This document shows, piece after piece, positions 24,262-34,532 of a DNA stretch of 64,000 bases. The stretch's first letter is position 1; each line of letters starts with the position of its first letter. The translations under genes were made by a program, and so were the position numbers. The notes under the pieces are model-generated. The model did not search any database. It had not been told where the DNA came from and saw nothing but the letters and a program-made list of their open reading frames with translations. The stretch comes from Candidatus Gastranaerophilales bacterium (GTDB lineage: Bacteria; Cyanobacteriota; Vampirovibrionia; Gastranaerophilales; Gastranaerophilaceae): contig CALVEC010000003.1 of assembly GCA_944326475.1 (NCBI GenBank), positions 1 to 64,000 of the forward strand, given 5' to 3'.

Positions 24262-26232
24262 TTATGAACAACCTGAATAACCGCAATTAAGGCAGATAAA
24301 GCAGCCTTCACCATATCCGAGGATTGTACCGCACTCAGGACATTTGTGTTCTTCTCCTTCGTGTTGTTCAACCACTTCTACCGGTTTAATTTCAGGCATT
24401 TTTTTGTCATCCTTCTTTTCAAGATTCATCGGCTGGAATTGTCTTGAATTGTTTCTGTAAACAGTAATGCCTTTCAAATCATTTTCATAAGCCAGCATGT
24501 ATGAATCAGCAACATCTTCTCTTGTTGCGTTTTCTTCAAAGTTTACTGTTTTTGAAACAGCATTGTCTGTATGAAGCTGGAACGCTGCCTGCATTTTTAC
24601 ATGCCAGTACGGTGAAACGTCGTGTGCACAAACGAAAATTTTCTTTGCTTCTTCCGGTACTTCGCTGCAATGAGCAAGTGTTCCGTCAATTGATATTTTC
24701 TTCATCAATTCTTCGGAATAGAATCCGTGTTGTCTTGCATAAGCTTCAAATATCGGGTTAACTTCAACCAGTTTTGTTCCGTCCATGACATCTCTTATGA
24801 AAACGAGTCCGAACAGCGGTTCAACACCGCCTGAAGCACCTGCAATCATAGAAATAGTTCCGGTTGGAGCAATGCAGGTGGTTGTTGCATTTCTGATACC
24901 GACCTGCGCTATTTGTTTGTCAAGCTCAGCCCACATATCGTCTGTAATAATGCCGGCTGACTTGCCTTTATATTTTTTCGTAAGCCAGTTTTGACCGTCA
25001 TATATGCTTCCTTTAAAGTTGTTAAATCTTCCTCTTGTTTTTGCAAACTCAATTGATTTAACTTTTGAATGGTAATCAATAAATTCCATAATTTGTGCGG
25101 CGAGTTTGGTGCCTTCTTCTGAATTGTAGCCAATACCAAGCTGCATCAGCATATCAGCCCATCCCATAACTCCGAGACCGATTTTTCTGTTGTTTTGAAC
25201 CATCTCGCTGATTTGAGGCAGCGGATAGTTGTTTATGGCTATGACGTTATCAAGAAAATGGATTGCCATTTTTGTAACTTTTGCCAGTTTGTCCCAATCA
25301 ACGGAGAGATTGTCTTTTTCTCCTTTGAGCATAAGACCGAGGTTAATTGACCCGAGGTTGCATGCTTCGTAAGGAAGAAGCGGAACTTCACCGCAGGGGT
25401 TTGTTGATTCTATTTCACCGATAAGCGGCGTCGGGTTGTCATAATTCATTTTGTCGATAAATATAATACCCGGCTCCCCGTTTCTCCAGGCGCCGTCCAC
25501 AATCAAATCAAAAACTTTTTTTGCATTTAATTTGCCGACAGCCTGTTTTGTTCTGGGGTGAATAAGTTCATAATCTTCACCTTTTTTCAGAGCTTCCATA
25601 AATTTGTCGGTTATTGCCACTGAAATGTTGAAGTTATTTAATTTGTTGTTATCTGATTTACAGTTAATAAAATCAAGAATATCAGGGTGGTCAACACGCA
25701 AAATACCCATGTTTGCACCGCGTCTGGTGCCGCCTTGTTTTACGGCTTCAGTAGCAGCATTAAACACTTCCATAAAGCTGACAGGACCTGAAGATACGCC
25801 CATTGTTGAACGAACAACATCGTTTTTCGGTCTCAATCTTGAGAATGAAAATCCGGTGCCGCCGCCTGATTTATGAATTAATGCAGTGTTTTTAACTGTT
25901 TCAAAAATGCCTTCCAATGAGTCTTCGACCGGAAGTACAAAGCAAGCCGCAAGTTGTCCGAGTTCTCTGCCGGCATTCATCAAAGTCGGAGAATTGGGCA
26001 TAAAATAACGTTTTGTAATAAAATCATAGAACTCTTTTGTCGTTTCTTTTATCTCTGAATCGGTTGCACCGAATTGTTTGTCAGCATTAGCCAGAGTAGA
26101 TGCAACACGCATAAAAAGGTCTCTTGGCGTTTCCGTCGGTACACCGTTTTTGTCTCTCTTTAAATATCTCTTTTCCAGAACTTTTATTGCGTTCTGGGAC
26201 AAGTCAAGTTTTTCTTCCATTTCAAGGCTCAC
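24262..26232 (-). CDS. nrdJ: Class II (adenosylcobalamin) ribonucleotide reductase
   Basis: 656 aa. It reduces ribonucleotides to deoxyribonucleotides using a B12-generated radical, so it works with or without oxygen. It has the L-A-A-C-F-V-L-P-V substrate-site Cys, [32 protein letters not shown] and a C-terminal zinc-ribbon-like redox tail (C-P-E-C-G...C-L-N-C-G-Y-S-G-C). No N-terminal ATP-cone is present, so it lacks the overall activity switch. The start is GTG at 26232 behind GGGGAGA. No cobalamin riboswitch is visible upstream. Confidence 0.95.
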   Translation of the reverse strand: MSLEMEEKLDLSQNAIKVLEKRYLKRDKNGVPTETPRDLFMRVASTLANADKQFGATDSEIKETTKEFYDFITKRYFMPNSPTLMNAGRELGQLAACFVLPVEDSLEGIFETVKNTALIHKSGGGTGFSFSRLRPKNDVVRSTMGVSSGPVSFMEVFNAATEAVKQGGTRRGANMGILRVDHPDILDFINCKSDNNKLNNFNISVAITDKFMEALKKGEDYELIHPRTKQAVGKLNAKKVFDLIVDGAWRNGEPGIIFIDKMNYDNPTPLIGEIESTNPCGEVPLLPYEACNLGSINLGLMLKGEKDNLSVDWDKLAKVTKMAIHFLDNVIAINNYPLPQISEMVQNNRKIGLGVMGWADMLMQLGIGYNSEEGTKLAAQIMEFIDYHSKVKSIEFAKTRGRFNNFKGSIYDGQNWLTKKYKGKSAGIITDDMWAELDKQIAQVGIRNATTTCIAPTGTISMIAGASGGVEPLFGLVFIRDVMDGTKLVEVNPIFEAYARQHGFYSEELMKKISIDGTLAHCSEVPEEAKKIFVCAHDVSPYWHVKMQAAFQLHTDNAVSKTVNFEENATREDVADSYMLAYENDLKGITVYRNNSRQFQPMNLEKKDDKKMPEIKPVEVVEQHEGEEHKCPECGTILGYGEGCFICLNCGYSGCS

Positions 26233-26510
26233 TTTATGTTCTCCCCTAATCTACTATAAATTACCATGACATATATTGTATAATAAAAATTACTTTATTA
26301 AAAACAAAAAACCGTGAAATAGTTACAGATATTAACCTTGACATTTTTGAATAATACATCATGCTTAGTAAAACCGAACGGCATGCCCATGCCTCTGCTG
26401 AAAAAATTGAGATAATTATTCATTAAATATTTTAAACATGTGTATAACTTTTATTTCACAAATATTTCTGATAAAATGTTATTAAATATAAAACGAAACA
26501 GGATGTAAAA

Positions 26511-27149
26511 ATGAGTAAATTTTCAAAGAGAGTAGCAGAGGATTACAATCGTTTCAGACGTGCTTTCCAATGGCTTACCTGCAATTTTTTTGTATGTAAC
26601 TTTGTAAAGTTAATGTATGATTACAAAGTCGAAGGACGTGAAAATATACCAAAAGAAGAAAAATTTATAGTGGCCGCAAATCATATCTCGGGGAAAGACC
26701 CGTTTCTTATTCCCTGTGCACTAAAAAAGCCGGTTGCATTTATGGCAAAAGAAGAACTTTTTGAGAAGTTTTTTTCCAAAAAACTTATGGATTGGTGCGG
26801 AGCTTTTGCGGTAAAGCGTGACAAGGTAGAAGTTTCCACAATAAAAACGGCACTGGCGATAAAAGATACCTCTTGGATGCTCGGACTTTTCCCGCAGGGG
26901 ACAAGGGATTCGAGCCAGAATATAGACAAAATAACAAAGGGATTTGCAACATTTGCTAAAGTGACAAAAACCGGGATTCTGCCTGTCGCAATTATCGGTG
27001 CCGACAAAAAAATCAGATGGCCGTTTTGTGAAAAACTGACCATAAAAATAGGGCATTTGATTCCGTACAGCGATAATGTTGATGAAATGATGAATGAATG
27101 GTGCCGGGCGTTATCGGAGCTTACCGGAAAAAACTTTGCTCTTGCTTAG
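26511..27149 (+). CDS. 1-acylglycerol-3-phosphate acyltransferase-like (PlsC family), copy 1
   Basis: 212 aa. It has the acyltransferase box N-H58-I-S-G-K-D63 (HX4D) and motif III F-P-Q-G-T-R. There is one possible N-terminal hydrophobic patch (about 20-37). It is likely to transfer an acyl chain to lysophosphatidic acid or a related glycerolipid. A related gene follows 43 bases later with about half the residues identical by eye, so a local duplication is likely. Confidence 0.85.
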   Translation: MSKFSKRVAEDYNRFRRAFQWLTCNFFVCNFVKLMYDYKVEGRENIPKEEKFIVAANHISGKDPFLIPCALKKPVAFMAKEELFEKFFSKKLMDWCGAFAVKRDKVEVSTIKTALAIKDTSWMLGLFPQGTRDSSQNIDKITKGFATFAKVTKTGILPVAIIGADKKIRWPFCEKLTIKIGHLIPYSDNVDEMMNEWCRALSELTGKNFALA

Positions 27150-27192
27150 TTTTTGCAAATAAATACAGGATTGGGAAAAGAAGGAAGTATAA

Positions 27193-27879
27193 ATGACAAG
27201 ACATTATTCAAAAAGGTCTGCGCAAGAGTTTAATTTTTTCAGAAGGTGCTTTCAACAGCTCTGGATATATCTTATCGGTGTTCCGTTATTCTATATTTTT
27301 TACAGAATAGAGGTGCACGGTCGGGGAAATATACCGAAAGGTGCCCGTTTTATTGTTGCGGCAAACCATATCTCGTACCTTGATCCGTTTATTGTGTCGT
27401 ATGCGGTGAAAAAGCCTGTTGCATATATGGCAAAAAAAGAGCTTTTTGAAGAATCATGGCTGCAAACACTTTGTATGGATTGGCTGGGGGCTTTTGCCGT
27501 AAACAGAGAGAAGCTTGAAGTTTCAACATTAAAAACGGTAAAAGAGGTTTATAAAAGCAGCTGGATGCTGGGTATTTTTCCTCAGGGCGGCATAAGGAAG
27601 AACAAAACCATTGAAAAAATAAATAAGGGCTTTGCTGTAATATCAAAAGCTGCAAAATGGGATATATTACCTGTATCGATTACCGGCTGTGAACATTACA
27701 ACTGGATTCCTTTTAAAGGAAAGCTTGTTGTGAAAATCGGAAAACCGGTGTCACATAAGCTTTCGCAGGAAGAAATTATTAACAGTTGGGGACAGCAGGT
27801 TGCTGATATGTGCGGATATAAGTTTGTTGAATCCGAACAAGAATCAGAAAATGAACAAGAAAAATTAACAGAAGCATAA
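27193..27879 (+). CDS. 1-acylglycerol-3-phosphate acyltransferase-like (PlsC family), copy 2
   Basis: 228 aa. N-H59-I-S-Y-L-D64 is the HX4D box; motif III is F-P-Q-G-G-I-R, with one extra residue compared with copy 1. The N-terminus is more hydrophobic (about 22-38). The C-terminus ends in an acidic Glu/Gln/Ser tail not present in copy 1. It may differ from copy 1 in acyl-chain or acceptor preference. Confidence 0.85.
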   Translation: MTRHYSKRSAQEFNFFRRCFQQLWIYLIGVPLFYIFYRIEVHGRGNIPKGARFIVAANHISYLDPFIVSYAVKKPVAYMAKKELFEESWLQTLCMDWLGAFAVNREKLEVSTLKTVKEVYKSSWMLGIFPQGGIRKNKTIEKINKGFAVISKAAKWDILPVSITGCEHYNWIPFKGKLVVKIGKPVSHKLSQEEIINSWGQQVADMCGYKFVESEQESENEQEKLTEA

Positions 27880-27886
27880 TTTTTTC

Positions 27887-27916
27887 TTGCATTTATACAC
27901 CCGCTTAATTTATACT
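27887..27916 (+). promoter_or_regulatory. dapA-trkA-trkH promoter
   Basis: TTGCAT (27887-27892), an 18-base spacer and TATACT (27911-27916). Start near 27923; the 22-base leader carries an AAAGGAG ribosome site. Too short for a lysine riboswitch. Confidence 0.6.
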
Positions 27917-27944
27917 TAGTAAGGAAAATTTAAAGGAGAAATAT

Positions 27945-28832
27945 ATGGTCATGCGTTTTGATCTGGGTGAAATTATAACCGCAATGATTACCCCGATGAA
28001 CAGTAAAAAAGAGATTGATTATGAGTCATTAACTAAACTTCTTGTTCATCTGGTAAATAACGGCTCCGATGCATTGCTTGTCGCGGGTACAACCGGAGAA
28101 TCTCCGACTCTTACGCATGATGAAGAAGTTGAACTTTTTAAATTTGTAAAATCAAAAGTCGGAACAAGATGCAAACTCATAATGGGCGCAGGTTCAAATT
28201 GTACAATAACAGCGCTAAAGGCTACGAAAAATGCAAAAGAAGCAGGTGCTGACGCAATTTTATCAGTTGTTCCGTATTACAATAAACCTTCTCAAAAAGG
28301 TTTGATTGCTCATTTTTCCGCAATAGCGGAATCAACGGATTTGCCGATTGTTTTGTACAATATTCCCGGCAGAACCGGAATATCAATGAAACCGGAAACG
28401 ATTGCCGAACTTGCAAACAAATACAAAAACATCGTTGCGGTAAAACAGAGTCTTGCCGATATGGATATAATTACAGAGACAAAACGTCTTTGCCCGGATG
28501 ATTTCTTGATTTATTCCGGCGACGACAGTCTTACGCTGCCGATGATGTCAGTCGGAGCATACGGAGTTATAAGTGTGGCTTCTCATATTATCGGAAAAGA
28601 AATGAAAGCGATGATTAATTTGTACAAATCCGGCAGATTTGAAGAAGCAACAGCTATGCATTTAAAATTATATCCGCTGTTCAAGAAAATTTTTATGGCG
28701 CCAAACCCGGTACCGGTCAAACAGTGCCTTGCTAAAATGGGTATTATTGAAAACCATGTAAGGCTTCCGCTCGTACCTCTGGATGAAAAAGAACAGGCGG
28801 AACTTTATGCGGTGTTGGAACAATATATTTAG
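27945..28832 (+). CDS. dapA: 4-hydroxy-tetrahydrodipicolinate synthase
   Basis: 295 aa. It condenses pyruvate with aspartate semialdehyde, the first committed step to lysine and diaminopimelate. It has G-T-T-G-E-S-P-T-L, Tyr in P-Y-Y-N-K-P-S and the Schiff-base Lys in A-V-K-Q-S. A second ATG two codons in (27951) is possible, but the first is better spaced from AAAGGAG. It is followed nine bases later by trkA, an unusual pairing. Confidence 0.96.
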   Translation: MVMRFDLGEIITAMITPMNSKKEIDYESLTKLLVHLVNNGSDALLVAGTTGESPTLTHDEEVELFKFVKSKVGTRCKLIMGAGSNCTITALKATKNAKEAGADAILSVVPYYNKPSQKGLIAHFSAIAESTDLPIVLYNIPGRTGISMKPETIAELANKYKNIVAVKQSLADMDIITETKRLCPDDFLIYSGDDSLTLPMMSVGAYGVISVASHIIGKEMKAMINLYKSGRFEEATAMHLKLYPLFKKIFMAPNPVPVKQCLAKMGIIENHVRLPLVPLDEKEQAELYAVLEQYI

Positions 28833-28841
28833 GGTGGTCTG

Positions 28842-30170
28842 ATGAAAATAGTAATCTTTGGAGCGAGTGAGATAGGGTGTTTGATTGCGACAGAGTTTTT
28901 TGAAGACCACGATATTACTATAATAGACAAAGATGAAAATAAAACGGGAGTTCTGGACAGACTCGATATTATTTATATTGCGGGAAACGGTTCAAATATA
29001 AATACGTTAAAGAGTGCAAATATAGATGATGCAGACATATTTATTGCATGTTCATGTTTTGATGAAGCCAATATTGTTGCCTGTTTGACAGTAAGCCGCC
29101 TGAGTGATGCGAAAACGGTATGTTTTGTCAGTAAGCCGGAGTATATAGAATCTCTTACTTTGATGAAAAACACGAAGTATGAAATGATTGATTATGTTAT
29201 CTGGCCGGAACAGCTTTTAACGCAGGAAATTTTCAGAATTATTACCGTTCCTGAGGCTGTTGATGTTGAATATTTTGCATCGGGCAAAGCAAGACTCCTT
29301 GAATACAGAATAAAAGAAGATTCTGTGCTTCTCGGTAAAAAGATAAAAGAATACCCTTTCGTTGAAAATACACTGGTTGTCGGTATTACAAGAGACTGCA
29401 ATTTGTTTATACCTGACGGTGAAACAGAATTTCTTTTAAACGACAAGGTTATACTTATGGGGTATTCGACCTCACTCGATATACTGGCAAACAGACTTTT
29501 TCAAAACAGCGAGAAAATAAAAGATGCCACGATTATAGGCGGCGGTAATGTCGGGCTTATGCTGGCGCAAAATCTGGAAAAAGTCGGCATAAGAACAAAG
29601 ATAATAGAACAGGATTATAAACGTTGTGAAGATTTGACGGAGGAATTGAAGAATACTCTTGTATTGTACGGTGACGGTACAAATATTGAGCTTTTACAGC
29701 AGGAAGATGTCTCTGATGACGATGTTGTTATAAGTGTTACAAATAACGACGAAAAAAATCTGCTCTGCTCGCTTTTGTCTAAGCAGCTCGGGGCAAAACG
29801 CGTTATAACAAGAGTTTCAAAATCCTCAAATATTCCTCTTTTTGAAAAGGTCGGTATTGATGTCGCAATTTCACCTAAAGAAGCTGCAATCCATGAAATA
29901 AAGAATAATTTGATTGATACGGATGTTGCTATTCTTGCGACGGTGGAAAGCGGACAGGGCAGAATTATTGAAGCGTCCGTGCCGGACAGTTTTGAGCCAA
30001 AACAGGTTATGGATTTAAAATTCCCTGCAAAAGCTTTGATTGCAATTATTCAAAGAGGTGCTAAAGTTATTATCCCTAAAGGAAACACGGTAGTGCAGCC
30101 GTTTGATCAGTTGATAATTTTCACTAAAGACGAAGATTCACAAAAAATAAAAGAGTATTTTAAAAAGTAG
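28842..30170 (+). CDS. trkA: Trk system K+ uptake regulator
   Basis: 442 aa with two RCK repeats. Each has an NAD-binding Rossmann start (I-F-G-A-S-E-I-G at 4-11 and I-I-G-G-G-N-V-G in the second half) and a TrkA-C domain. It gates TrkH in response to nucleotides and lies six bases upstream of trkH. The first Gly motif is changed (G-A-S-E-I-G against G-x-G-x-x-G), so the first half may bind nucleotide poorly. Confidence 0.95.
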   Translation: MKIVIFGASEIGCLIATEFFEDHDITIIDKDENKTGVLDRLDIIYIAGNGSNINTLKSANIDDADIFIACSCFDEANIVACLTVSRLSDAKTVCFVSKPEYIESLTLMKNTKYEMIDYVIWPEQLLTQEIFRIITVPEAVDVEYFASGKARLLEYRIKEDSVLLGKKIKEYPFVENTLVVGITRDCNLFIPDGETEFLLNDKVILMGYSTSLDILANRLFQNSEKIKDATIIGGGNVGLMLAQNLEKVGIRTKIIEQDYKRCEDLTEELKNTLVLYGDGTNIELLQQEDVSDDDVVISVTNNDEKNLLCSLLSKQLGAKRVITRVSKSSNIPLFEKVGIDVAISPKEAAIHEIKNNLIDTDVAILATVESGQGRIIEASVPDSFEPKQVMDLKFPAKALIAIIQRGAKVIIPKGNTVVQPFDQLIIFTKDEDSQKIKEYFKK

Positions 30171-30176
30171 AAATTT

Positions 30177-31634
30177 ATGAGATTAGCTTATGTTTTTAAT
30201 GCGTTAGGTTTGATATTGCGGTGTATTTCACTGGTAATATTGCTGCCTGTGCTTGTTGCACTGTATTATCAAGACTATTTTTCAGTAATACCGTTTCTTA
30301 GTGCCTCTTTTGTTTCTTTGTTTTTGAGTTTTGTAATCAGAAAAAAATCCGATACATTTGAGAGTTTAAACGACATAAAAAAAACAGAAGCTCTTATGAT
30401 AGTGACATCAGCGTGGGTTTTGTTTGCGCTGATAGCTGCAATCCCTTATATCTTTTACGGTTTTAGCTTTCTTGATTCGCTGTTTGAAGCGGTCTCAGGG
30501 ATTACAACGACAGGAGCAACCATTCTTACTAAATTCGATTATCCGAAAACAATGTTTTTCTGGCGTTCTATGAGTCAGTGGCTTGGCGGTATGGGAATAA
30601 TAGTTCTGTTTATTGCTATTTTGCCGCAGTTTGCGGTGGCTGGCAGGCAGATGTTTTTTGCGGAAACGCCAGGACCAACCGAGGATAAAATCACCCCGAG
30701 GATAAAACACACTGCTATTGCAATGTGGACAATATATGTACTGTTGACTGTTATAGAAATAATCCTGTTAAAAATATCCGGCATGCCGCTATTTGACTGT
30801 GTGTGCAATTCTTTTTCAACTGTATCAGGCGGCGGCTTTTCGCCTAATGCGCAGAGTATTGCCGGTTATCATTCAATTGTGATAAAATGGATAATTACGT
30901 TTTTTATGTTCTTTGCGGCAATGAACTTTTCTTTGATTTATAAGGTGTGGTACAACAAAAAGTTTTCATTACTTTTAAAAGACGATGAATTTAAGTTTTA
31001 TACAGGAATTGTTGTCAGTTTTACTTTTTTCATTGCTTTATGCCTGTATTTTTCAAACGGATACACTATTCCTGATTCAATTACCGATTCTTGTTTTCAG
31101 GTGTTGAGTATAATCTGTACCTCAGGTGCTGCTTCAGTTGATTTTGCAAAATGGACGCTGGATGCAAAACTTTTCTTATTTTTGTTGATGTTTGTCGGCG
31201 GTTGCGCGGGTTCTGCGTCAGGCGGTTTAAAAATGGTAAGACTTCTATTTATTTTTAAATATTTACGTGTGCAAATCGCCAGAATACTGCATCCTAATGC
31301 CGTATACCCGATAAAAATAAACGGGGTCGTGCTTCCTATTGAGGTTATAGCTCAGATGCTTGCCTTCAGTATTTTCTACTATGCCTTGTTTGCGCTAACT
31401 GCATTTTTGATTTCCTTGATAGAATCAAATGCACTTATTGGGGTAACAGGAAGTATTGCCACAATAGGAAATATCGGACCGGGGTTTGGCAGTGTTATAG
31501 GACCGATGGGCAGCTTTGCATCTTTGCATCCGGCATCTAAGGTAATAGGTATAATCAATATGCTGGTCGGCAGGCTTGAACTTATTCCTTTTCTGGCAAT
31601 GCTTCATCCTGATTTTTGGCGGTTAAAAAACTAA
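30177..31634 (+). CDS. trkH: Trk/Ktr K+ channel subunit
   Basis: 485 aa integral membrane protein with four pore repeats. The filter loops are visible: S-G-I-T-T-T-G-A, S-T-V-S-G-G-G-F, I-C-T-S-G-A-A-S and I-G-N-I-G-P-G. It imports K+ with the TrkA protein encoded just upstream. It is followed by a strong terminator. Confidence 0.95.
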   Translation: MRLAYVFNALGLILRCISLVILLPVLVALYYQDYFSVIPFLSASFVSLFLSFVIRKKSDTFESLNDIKKTEALMIVTSAWVLFALIAAIPYIFYGFSFLDSLFEAVSGITTTGATILTKFDYPKTMFFWRSMSQWLGGMGIIVLFIAILPQFAVAGRQMFFAETPGPTEDKITPRIKHTAIAMWTIYVLLTVIEIILLKISGMPLFDCVCNSFSTVSGGGFSPNAQSIAGYHSIVIKWIITFFMFFAAMNFSLIYKVWYNKKFSLLLKDDEFKFYTGIVVSFTFFIALCLYFSNGYTIPDSITDSCFQVLSIICTSGAASVDFAKWTLDAKLFLFLLMFVGGCAGSASGGLKMVRLLFIFKYLRVQIARILHPNAVYPIKINGVVLPIEVIAQMLAFSIFYYALFALTAFLISLIESNALIGVTGSIATIGNIGPGFGSVIGPMGSFASLHPASKVIGIINMLVGRLELIPFLAMLHPDFWRLKN

Positions 31635-31657
31635 TATAAAAATTTTTTAAACAAAAT

Positions 31658-31691
31658 AAAACCGTGTCCGGAGTTTGGACACGGTTTTTTA
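31658..31691. terminator. Bidirectional terminator between trkH and adhE
   Basis: AAACCGTGTCC pairs with GGACACGGTTTTTT, an 11-bp stem with a seven-base loop and a T run. It lies between two convergent genes and can end both. Confidence 0.9.
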
Positions 31692-31706
31692 TGTATTCCG
31701 ATGTAA

Positions 31707-34349
31707 TTAGATAACGCCGTTGTAAGCGTCTATGTACATCTGTTTGATTTCCTGCATCAGAGGATATCTCGGGTTAGCGCCTGTGCACTGGTCGTCGAAT
31801 GCGAGTTCAACCATTTCATCAAGTTTAGCCATAAATTCATCTTCAGGAATACCAAATTCTTTAATAGACATTGGTAAACCTAAATCTTTCTTCATTTGAA
31901 TTAAAGCTTCCTGTAAGCGTTGAACTTTTTCATCGTCATTCTTACCGCCGAGTCCGAGTTCATCAGCTATCTGACCGTATTTAGCTTTAGCATTCGGGAA
32001 TTTATACTGCGGGAATGCAGCCTGTTTTGTCGGTTTGTCAGTAGCATTGAATTTAACAACCTGGTTGATTAACAGAGCGTTAGCCATACCGTGGGGGATG
32101 TTAAACATTGCACCGAGTTTGTGAGCCATTGAGTGGCAAACACCGAGGAATGCGTTAGCAAATGCCATACCTGCGATAGTAGCTGCATAGTGAACTTTTT
32201 CTCTTGCAACCGGATCATTTTTACCTTCATCGTATGAACGTTTAAGGTATCTGAACAGAAGTTTAACTGCTTCAAGTGCATTTGAGTTAGTGAAGTTTGT
32301 TGCCATTGAAGATACGTAAGCTTCAAGTGAGTGAACGATTGCGTCATAACCGGAAACTGCAGTCAAGCCTCTCGGCATAGTATCAACAAGGTTCGGGTCA
32401 ATGATTGCTACGTTCGGAGTCAAAGCATAGTCTGCAATAGCGTATTTAACGTGAGTTTCGTCGTCTGTAATGATAGAGAACGGAGTAACTTCAGAACCTG
32501 TACCTGATGTAGTCGGAACGCAAACCATAAGCGCTTTTTCACCGAGCTGCGGTATCTGGCAGATTCTCTTTCTGATGTCTAAGAATCTCATTGCAATATC
32601 TTCAAATACCGTGTCAGGCTGTTCATACATTAACCAGAGAATTTTGGCTGCGTCCATGGAAGAACCGCCGCCTAAAGCGATGAATGTATCAGGTTCGTAT
32701 GCTTTAACCATCATCATTGCATCGTTGATTGTAGACAGTGTCGGATCCGGTTTTACATCGAAGAAGATTTGATAATCTACGCCGATTTCATCAAGTACAT
32801 TTGTAATTGCATTTGTCATGCCGGAATTGAACAAGAATCTGTCTGTAACGATAAATGCTCTTTTTCTTCCTTGTAATTCTCTGAGCGCAAGATCCAGAGC
32901 GCCTCTTTTGAAGTATATTTTAGCCGGTACTTTATACCAGAGCATATTCTCTCTCCTTTCAGCTACTGTTTTAATGTTCAATAAGTGGTGTACGCCTACG
33001 TTTTCGCTAGTTGCGTTGCCGCCCCATGAACCGCAGCCGAGTGTTAGTGACGGATTGACTTTGAAGTTATACAAGTCTCCGATACCGCCATGTGATGACG
33101 GAGTATTTATTAATATTCTGCAAGTATGAAGCTTTTTGCCGAAAAAGTCAATTCTGTCAGATTTTCTTTCATCCGTATAAAGTACGGAAGTGTGACCTGC
33201 ACCGCCAAAATCAACAAGGTCATAAGCTTTTTGAACTGCATCTTCAAAGTCTTCCGCTTTGTAAAGAGCGAGAACCGGTGAAAGTTTTTCGTGTGCAAAC
33301 GGTTCTTCTTCACAGATGTCTGTAACTTCACCGATAAGAACTTTTGTATCTTCCGGAACTTCAATGCCTGCTTCCTGTGCAATTTTATAAGCCGGCTGAC
33401 CTACGATTGCAGCATTAACTCTGCCGTCTTTAATAACTGTTGAGCCTACTTTTTCTCTTTCCGATTTATTTAAGATGTAAGCACCTCTGTATTCGAGTTC
33501 TTTTTTAACTTCATCATAAACATCTTTTACGCAAACGATAGACTGTTCTGATGCACAAATCATACCGTTGTCGAAGGTTTTTGATAAAAGAATGGAAGAA
33601 ACTGCCATTTTAATATCTGCAGTTTCATCAATAACTGCCGGAGTGTTTCCGGGTCCCACACCGAGTGCCGGTTTACCTGATGAATAAGCGGCTTTAACCA
33701 TTCCGGGACCGCCTGTTGCAAGAATCATGTCGATATCTTCGTGGTGCATCAATGCGCCGGAAAGTTCAACTGACGGTTCGTCAATCCAGGCAATAAGTCC
33801 GTCCGGTGCACCTGCTTTTACGGCAGCTTCAAGAACTATTCTTGCTGCTTCGATTGTGCATTTTTTAGCTCTCGGGTGCGGAGAGAAAACAAGTGCGTTT
33901 CTTGTTTTCAAAGCGAGAAGTGATTTGAATATTGCGGTAGAAGTCGGGTTTGTTGTAGGAATAACCGCAGCGATAACTCCGATTGGTTCAGCAACGAGCT
34001 TTATGCCGTTTGCTTTGTCTTCGCTGATAATACCGCAGGTTTTAGTGTTTTTGTATTTGTTGTAAATATATTCTGAAGCAAAGTGGTTTTTGATTACCTT
34101 GTCTTCAACTACGCCCATGCCTGTTTCTTCAACAGCCATCTTTGCAAGAGGTATTCTCATCTTGTCTGCAGCTGTAGATGCAGCTTTGAAGATTTTATCT
34201 ACCTGTTCCTGCGTGAAAGTAGCGTAAATTTTTTGAGCTTTTTTAGCTCTTTCAATAATCAATTTCAAATCATCATGGGTTTTTACTTCCGTTGATTTGT
34301 TGAAAGCTTTTTCCAGCTTTTCTGTTTCGGCTTGTTTTTTGGTTGCCAT
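31707..34349 (-). CDS. adhE: Bifunctional aldehyde-alcohol dehydrogenase
   Basis: 880 aa from the ATG at 34349, preceded by AAGGAG at nine bases; a further ATG 33 bases upstream lacks a ribosome site. The N-terminal acetylating aldehyde dehydrogenase has the catalytic Cys in N-G-M-I-C-A-S-E-Q. The C-terminal iron-dependent alcohol dehydrogenase has G-G-G-S-S-M-D and H-S-M-A-H-K-L-G-A...H-G-M-A-N-A. It turns acetyl-CoA into ethanol and regenerates NAD+, and assembles into spirosomes in other bacteria. A Rex-like operator lies upstream. Confidence 0.97.
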   Translation of the reverse strand: MATKKQAETEKLEKAFNKSTEVKTHDDLKLIIERAKKAQKIYATFTQEQVDKIFKAASTAADKMRIPLAKMAVEETGMGVVEDKVIKNHFASEYIYNKYKNTKTCGIISEDKANGIKLVAEPIGVIAAVIPTTNPTSTAIFKSLLALKTRNALVFSPHPRAKKCTIEAARIVLEAAVKAGAPDGLIAWIDEPSVELSGALMHHEDIDMILATGGPGMVKAAYSSGKPALGVGPGNTPAVIDETADIKMAVSSILLSKTFDNGMICASEQSIVCVKDVYDEVKKELEYRGAYILNKSEREKVGSTVIKDGRVNAAIVGQPAYKIAQEAGIEVPEDTKVLIGEVTDICEEEPFAHEKLSPVLALYKAEDFEDAVQKAYDLVDFGGAGHTSVLYTDERKSDRIDFFGKKLHTCRILINTPSSHGGIGDLYNFKVNPSLTLGCGSWGGNATSENVGVHHLLNIKTVAERRENMLWYKVPAKIYFKRGALDLALRELQGRKRAFIVTDRFLFNSGMTNAITNVLDEIGVDYQIFFDVKPDPTLSTINDAMMMVKAYEPDTFIALGGGSSMDAAKILWLMYEQPDTVFEDIAMRFLDIRKRICQIPQLGEKALMVCVPTTSGTGSEVTPFSIITDDETHVKYAIADYALTPNVAIIDPNLVDTMPRGLTAVSGYDAIVHSLEAYVSSMATNFTNSNALEAVKLLFRYLKRSYDEGKNDPVAREKVHYAATIAGMAFANAFLGVCHSMAHKLGAMFNIPHGMANALLINQVVKFNATDKPTKQAAFPQYKFPNAKAKYGQIADELGLGGKNDDEKVQRLQEALIQMKKDLGLPMSIKEFGIPEDEFMAKLDEMVELAFDDQCTGANPRYPLMQEIKQMYIDAYNGVI

Positions 34350-34387
34350 AATATTGGTCTCCTTTATCGTGATTTTATTCACTATTA

Positions 34388-34416
34388 AATATACCGTATA
34401 ATTGAAAAAATTTCAA
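34388..34416 (-). promoter_or_regulatory. adhE promoter
   Basis: On the minus strand TTGAAA (34411-34416), a 17-base spacer and TATATT (34388-34393). Start near 34381, leaving about 32 bases of leader that contain AAGGAG. Confidence 0.65.
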
Positions 34417-34532
34417 GTGTTATTTTTACAATTATTAATAAATATTTTTTGGATATCTGCTGCAGTTATAGGTTTTACCTTTTTGCGGATAGAAAAAATA
34501 TTTACGTTATATATGATTCTGACAGCAGTCTC

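Noticed and set aside
26233-26510. Cobalamin riboswitch or NrdR boxes before nrdJ
   Set aside because: No B12-box-like conserved core is visible. One weak ACATATATTGTAT element resembles half of an NrdR site, but no spaced second box was found.
27880-27944. Lysine riboswitch before dapA
   Set aside because: The leader is only about 22 bases from the predicted start, so there is no room for one.
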